A stretch of DNA of 8,507 nucleotides from Phycisphaerae bacterium (GTDB lineage Bacteria; Planctomycetota; Phycisphaerae; UBA1845; UTPLA1), in the NCBI GenBank assembly GCA_016935885.1, contig JAFGQA010000465.1:1-8507 (forward strand), written 5' to 3'. The position numbers were made by a program, and so were the translations under genes. Of this stretch, positions 6,382 through 8,507 are shown piece by piece. A model generated the notes under the pieces. It had not been told where the DNA came from. It did not search any database and saw only the letters and a program-made list of their open reading frames with translations. Each line of letters opens with the position of its first letter. Position 1 is the first letter of the stretch.

Positions 6382-6909
6382 CTAGTTCTTCTTGCGGTGC
6401 TTCTTCATGAAACCGGCCAGGCCGTCGGCCATGGACTTGGCCATGTCGGCCTCGCCCGTTCGGCTGGCGCCGCTCTTGGTGACGACCTGGACCTTGCCAA
6501 CCGGGGCGCCGTCGGCGCTGAGCCAGAACAGTACGACGGCGTAGGAGTCGGAGCCGAGGATGCTGCCGAGGCCGCCAGCCTCGGAATAGAACGTGATCTC
6601 GGGCTGGATCTCCAAAACCGGCGAGCCGCCTCGAAAGACCGGCTCCTCGCCTTCTGTCAGCGCCCCGCGCAGGGCGCCTAGCAGGACGCCGGAGAACCTC
6701 GAATCGACAAGCCCGCCGAGGTCGCTCCGGGGATTGTCGATCTTCACGGCCTGGTACGTGGCGAGTGTGGCCGTGTGGGTTCCCGGTACTGCCCGTGCCT
6801 CTGAACTCGCTCCCTGAACCTCCTTCAGGACGCGCTTGGCGGCCGTGCCGCAGCCGGAAGAACCGACAACCGTGGAGACCAGTATTGTCAATGCCAGAAT
6901 CTTGCGCAC
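6382..6909 (-). CDS. Putative lipoprotein, possibly DUF4410-like
   Basis: A 175-aa exported protein. The start is GTG 6907-6909, chosen because a perfect AGGAGG (6919-6924 on the complement) lies 9 nt upstream and because it gives a clean lipoprotein signal: (M)RKILALTILVSTVVGSSGC with lipidated Cys20. The frame is also open up to 6978, but that extension adds a polar stretch before the signal and overlaps the leader. After the Cys comes a helix-rich linker, then an alpha/beta domain with 'TYQAVKIDNP', 'VLEIQPEITFYSEAGG', 'SYAVVLFWLSADGAPVGKVQV' and a final amphipathic helix ending in a basic tail (KKHRKKN). This pattern recalls DUF4410-type lipoproteins, whose role is unknown; the family call is tentative. 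It is the first gene of a two-gene unit with the propeller protein, so both probably work in the same envelope compartment. Confidence 0.75.
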   Translation of the reverse strand: MRKILALTILVSTVVGSSGCGTAAKRVLKEVQGASSEARAVPGTHTATLATYQAVKIDNPRSDLGGLVDSRFSGVLLGALRGALTEGEEPVFRGGSPVLEIQPEITFYSEAGGLGSILGSDSYAVVLFWLSADGAPVGKVQVVTKSGASRTGEADMAKSMADGLAGFMKKHRKKN

Positions 6910-6918
6910 GTTATTGAT

Positions 6919-6924
6919 CCTCCT
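6919..6924 (-). promoter_or_regulatory. Shine-Dalgarno site that fixes the lipoprotein start
   Basis: The complement reads AGGAGG, a full match to the anti-SD core, 9 nt before GTG 6909. It is the strongest ribosome binding site in the window and decides for the shorter 175-aa protein over the frame opening at 6978. Confidence 0.85.
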
Positions 6925-6984
6925 GGGATGTGTGGTTTGCGAACGAGCCACCCGTGGCATCACGCATTGCGGCAACACAGGAGC

Positions 6985-7012
6985 ATTGTAGTGCGGCGAG
7001 GTAATCGGTCAA
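6985..7012 (-). promoter_or_regulatory. Sigma70-type promoter of the lipoprotein-propeller operon
   Basis: On the minus strand, TTGACC (complement of 7007-7012) is followed by 16 bases and TACAAT (complement of 6985-6990). Both hexamers match 5/6 of consensus. Transcription would begin near 6977, giving a leader of about 68 nt that contains a small gccac/gtggc hairpin near 6944-6957 and the AGGAGG site. The promoter lies 13 bases from the first 14-bp tandem array. Confidence 0.65.
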
Positions 7013-7025
7013 TCAGGTCTCTGTT

Positions 7026-7067
7026 GGCGCCGGTCGCCTGGCGCCGGTCGCCTGGCGCCGGTCGCCT
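7026..7067. repeat. 14-bp tandem array, three perfect copies
   Basis: The unit ggcgccggtcgcct occurs at 7026-7039, 7040-7053 and 7054-7067 without a mismatch, followed by a partial ggg. It contains the palindrome ggcgcc. It lies directly upstream of the -35 region of the lipoprotein promoter. Confidence 0.93.
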
Positions 7068-7100
7068 GGGTCCGTGACACTTCCAGTGGCATTCGATTCT

Positions 7101-7142
7101 GGGTGCCACGGGCCGGGTGCCACTGGCCGGGTGCCACTGGCG
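7101..7142. repeat. Second 14-bp tandem array, running into the paired-hairpin element
   Basis: The units are gggtgccacgggcc 7101-7114, gggtgccactggcc 7115-7128 and gggtgccactggcg 7129-7142. The third unit is at the same time the outer arm of the paired-hairpin element 7129-7220, so the array looks like repeated copying of the element's end. It has the same period as the array at 7026-7067 but a different sequence. Confidence 0.88.
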
Positions 7143-7220
7143 GCTTGTCCGCCAGTGCGGTGTCTGTGGTAGATAGACGCGTGGGCATACGCACTGGCAG
7201 GCAAGCTGCCAGTGGCACCC
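7129..7220. repeat. BIME-like paired-hairpin element, copy 2
   Basis: This is a 92-bp symmetric element. The left hairpin is cactggcgg/ccgccagtg (7135-7143/7149-7157, loop cttgt). The right hairpin is cactggcag/ctgccagtg (7192-7200/7206-7214, loop gcaag). The outer ends gggtgccac (7129-7137) and gtggcaccc (7212-7220) are inverted repeats, and so are the inner ends gccagtgcg (7151-7159) and cgcactggc (7189-7197 by position of the matching bases). The two hairpins are therefore head-to-head copies of one motif around an unpaired centre. It ends 11 bases after the UvrC-like stop on the minus strand. With the arrays and promoter it fills the 6910-7230 spacer, where I see no gene. Confidence 0.88.
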
Positions 7221-7230
7221 GCCTAAGCTG

Positions 7231-8394
7231 TCATGCACACCGGTCGCCTTGTTCTCCCGCCCGCGGCGCGAACCGCTCGCGGACGGCTCGGGCCAACGCG
7301 TCAGCATCGGGCAATCGGTCAAAGCGGTAGAACAGGCCCGGCGCACGCCCGCCCTGAAACAGAAACTTGCTCACCAACCATAACACCTCGCAGCGGGCGG
7401 TTTGCTCGTTTCGCGAGCCTGGAGGGAGCACCGAACACGGCCCGCAACGGCACAGCCATCTGGGGACCGATGATTCGAGTTCGGGCAGCTTCACGGGTTC
7501 GCCTGCTTCGATGGTTCCGCAGCGGACAAAGAACGGCTTGACCTGAGCGTTCCTCGCCGCTCGACGGGCCGGGCCGCCGCGCTGGACAACAAGCCAACAG
7601 CAGGCCGGGAGGTCGGCGAGGTGGCGGTATTCCGCCTTCTTGATAGTGGCCGCGGCACGGTCGATCGTTTGCCGGATGGCGACGGCCTTCTCGAACGCCA
7701 ATGCCTCCGCAGCGGATTGCATGGTCCCGCGCAGTGCCGCCAGGCGTGGTTCACGTTCACCGGTCGAGAAGGCCAACGCATCCGCGATCATCTGGCGATA
7801 CACGTTCAACGAGGTCGTCCCGTCGCAGGGAGCGGCGCACTTGCCCATCTCGAAATAGGCGCACGCTTGGCCATGTGGGGCCTGCTCCAGGACGTGCTGA
7901 TGGCGGCACAGGTCGAACAGGTCCTCGAGCATGTGGCTCCATTCCTCCGCATCGTGCCGCGTGGCGAATGGCCCGACATAGCGGGCGGCGTCCGCGTGGA
8001 ACTCGCACACCGCCGCGAACCGCGGTGCTCTGTCCGCGGGGTCAACCCGCAGGAACCAAGCCGGCGGGAAGGCAACGCTTGTTCGGTACGTCTTCGGCTC
8101 CATGGCACGGGCGATCTGCCAGTGTGTCAGCGCGGTCTCAAACTGGCTGAATGTGTCGCGCCACCACACGCGGCCGGCGACCTCCGAGAGGTTCGTGCGT
8201 TTGCTCTTCTTGTCCGGGGGCGGAGCGGCCAAGCGATGAACGACCACACGACGAAGGCATTCGCCCGAGGCCAGCAGCACCGGCCGGTCATCGCGATCCA
8301 CGACCAGATAGACGCCGCCGTGCGCCGGGAGGCCCCGAGCGTCGATCGCGCCATCGGAACCGACATCCAGGGAATGGTCAAAGAGGTTAGTCAT
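7231..8394 (-). CDS. UvrC-like protein: degenerate GIY-YIG domain, Cys cluster and UVR motif, no C-terminal nuclease
   Basis: A 387-aa cytoplasmic protein resembling the N-terminal half of UvrC or Cho. In order: a GIY-YIG-like region (about 26-56: GGVYLVVDRDDRPVLLASGECLRRV); a UvrC-type linker with 'RYVGPFATRHDAEEWSHMLEDLFDLCR' split around 139-164; a Cys cluster C163, C178, C186, C190, of which C178-x7-C186-x3-C190 has UvrC spacing and could hold an iron-sulfur cluster ('CAYFEMGKCAAPCDG'); and a UVR motif at about 229-253 (AEALAFEKAVAIRQTID). The RNase H-like and HhH parts of true UvrC are absent. The usual YIG/YVG reads LLA (40-42), and the arginine expected about ten residues later is Val50, so GIY-YIG nuclease activity is doubtful. 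The remaining ~130 residues are not recognised. A DNA-binding or repair-related role is only an inference. ATG 8394 has no clear Shine-Dalgarno; a MITE begins 8 bases upstream. Confidence 0.8.
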   Translation of the reverse strand: MTNLFDHSLDVGSDGAIDARGLPAHGGVYLVVDRDDRPVLLASGECLRRVVVHRLAAPPPDKKSKRTNLSEVAGRVWWRDTFSQFETALTHWQIARAMEPKTYRTSVAFPPAWFLRVDPADRAPRFAAVCEFHADAARYVGPFATRHDAEEWSHMLEDLFDLCRHQHVLEQAPHGQACAYFEMGKCAAPCDGTTSLNVYRQMIADALAFSTGEREPRLAALRGTMQSAAEALAFEKAVAIRQTIDRAAATIKKAEYRHLADLPACCWLVVQRGGPARRAARNAQVKPFFVRCGTIEAGEPVKLPELESSVPRWLCRCGPCSVLPPGSRNEQTARCEVLWLVSKFLFQGGRAPGLFYRFDRLPDADALARAVRERFAPRAGEQGDRCA

Positions 8395-8401
8395 TGGAAG
8401 C

Positions 8402-8507
8402 TACTAGTACCGCGTTTCAGAGGAAACGCGACTACGATTGCTGGACCGAGAATCCCTTCTCGGTCCTGAAGCCGGTGCCGAGAAAGGATTCTCGGCAGAG
8501 CGTACAG
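8402..8507 (+). mobile_element. MITE-like element, copy B (cut by the window edge)
   Basis: Inverted copy of the element at 4824-4957; 106 of its bases are present and 102 are identical. Its stems are more perfect than in copy A: cgcgtttc/gaaacgcg (8411-8418/8423-8430), ggaccgagaa/ttctcggtcc (8443-8452/8457-8466) and tgccgagaa/ttctcggca (8476-8484/8489-8497). The tip tactagta begins at 8402, eight bases before the UvrC-like ATG, so the element occupies the 5' leader of that gene. The far terminal repeat lies outside the window. Confidence 0.85.

Noticed and set aside
6910..6978. Longer start for the lipoprotein (ATG near 6978)
   Set aside because: AGGAGG before GTG 6909 and the clean signal peptide with lipobox favour the shorter form. 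The promoter's predicted transcript starts at about 6977, which would leave no leader for the longer one.
7026..7220. CRISPR array
   Set aside because: Repeats are 14 bp, directly adjoining and without unique spacers of regular length.

Overview
This is a high-GC bacterial window. The mix of a C39-peptidase ABC exporter with its adaptor, a PQQ-like propeller protein, a truncated UvrC-like protein and repeat-rich spacers suggests Planctomycetota or a relative. That assignment is an inference from gene style; the window has no rRNA or other marker gene. All genes lie on the minus strand except the fragment at the left edge.

Layout from left to right: (1) Bases 3-437 on the plus strand hold the C-terminal end of what looks like a lantibiotic dehydratase or thiopeptide-type bacteriocin biosynthesis domain. 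(2) Facing it on the minus strand is a two-gene export operon: a short HlyD-like membrane fusion protein (3855-2950), then a complete C39-peptidase ABC transporter (2863-617). Together these three look like the edge of a RiPP (lanthipeptide-type) maturation and export locus. The transporter would cleave a double-glycine leader and export the core, and the fusion protein would carry it across the periplasm. No precursor peptide gene is visible. (3) A glyoxalase-II-like metallo-beta-lactamase-fold hydrolase (4622-3969). (4) A 337-base spacer with a paired-hairpin element and a 134-bp MITE-like element. (5) A lipoprotein gene (6909-6382) and a secreted eight-repeat PQQ-like beta-propeller gene (6381-4960). 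They are joined stop-to-start and sit behind a good sigma70-type promoter. (6) A 321-base spacer holding that promoter, two 14-bp-period tandem arrays and a second paired-hairpin element. (7) A UvrC-like half protein (8394-7231), with a second, inverted copy of the MITE just upstream of its start codon and running off the right edge.

The most unusual part is the non-coding architecture. Two 96% identical, three-stem-loop mobile-looking elements lie in inverted orientation around the lipoprotein, propeller and UvrC-like genes. Two BIME-like paired hairpins of different sequence share the same plan. Short tandem arrays (7-, 8- and 14-mers) sit at gene borders. Among the proteins, the UvrC-like one keeps the Cys pattern and UVR motif of UvrC but has lost most recognisable GIY-YIG active-site positions and the whole C-terminal half.
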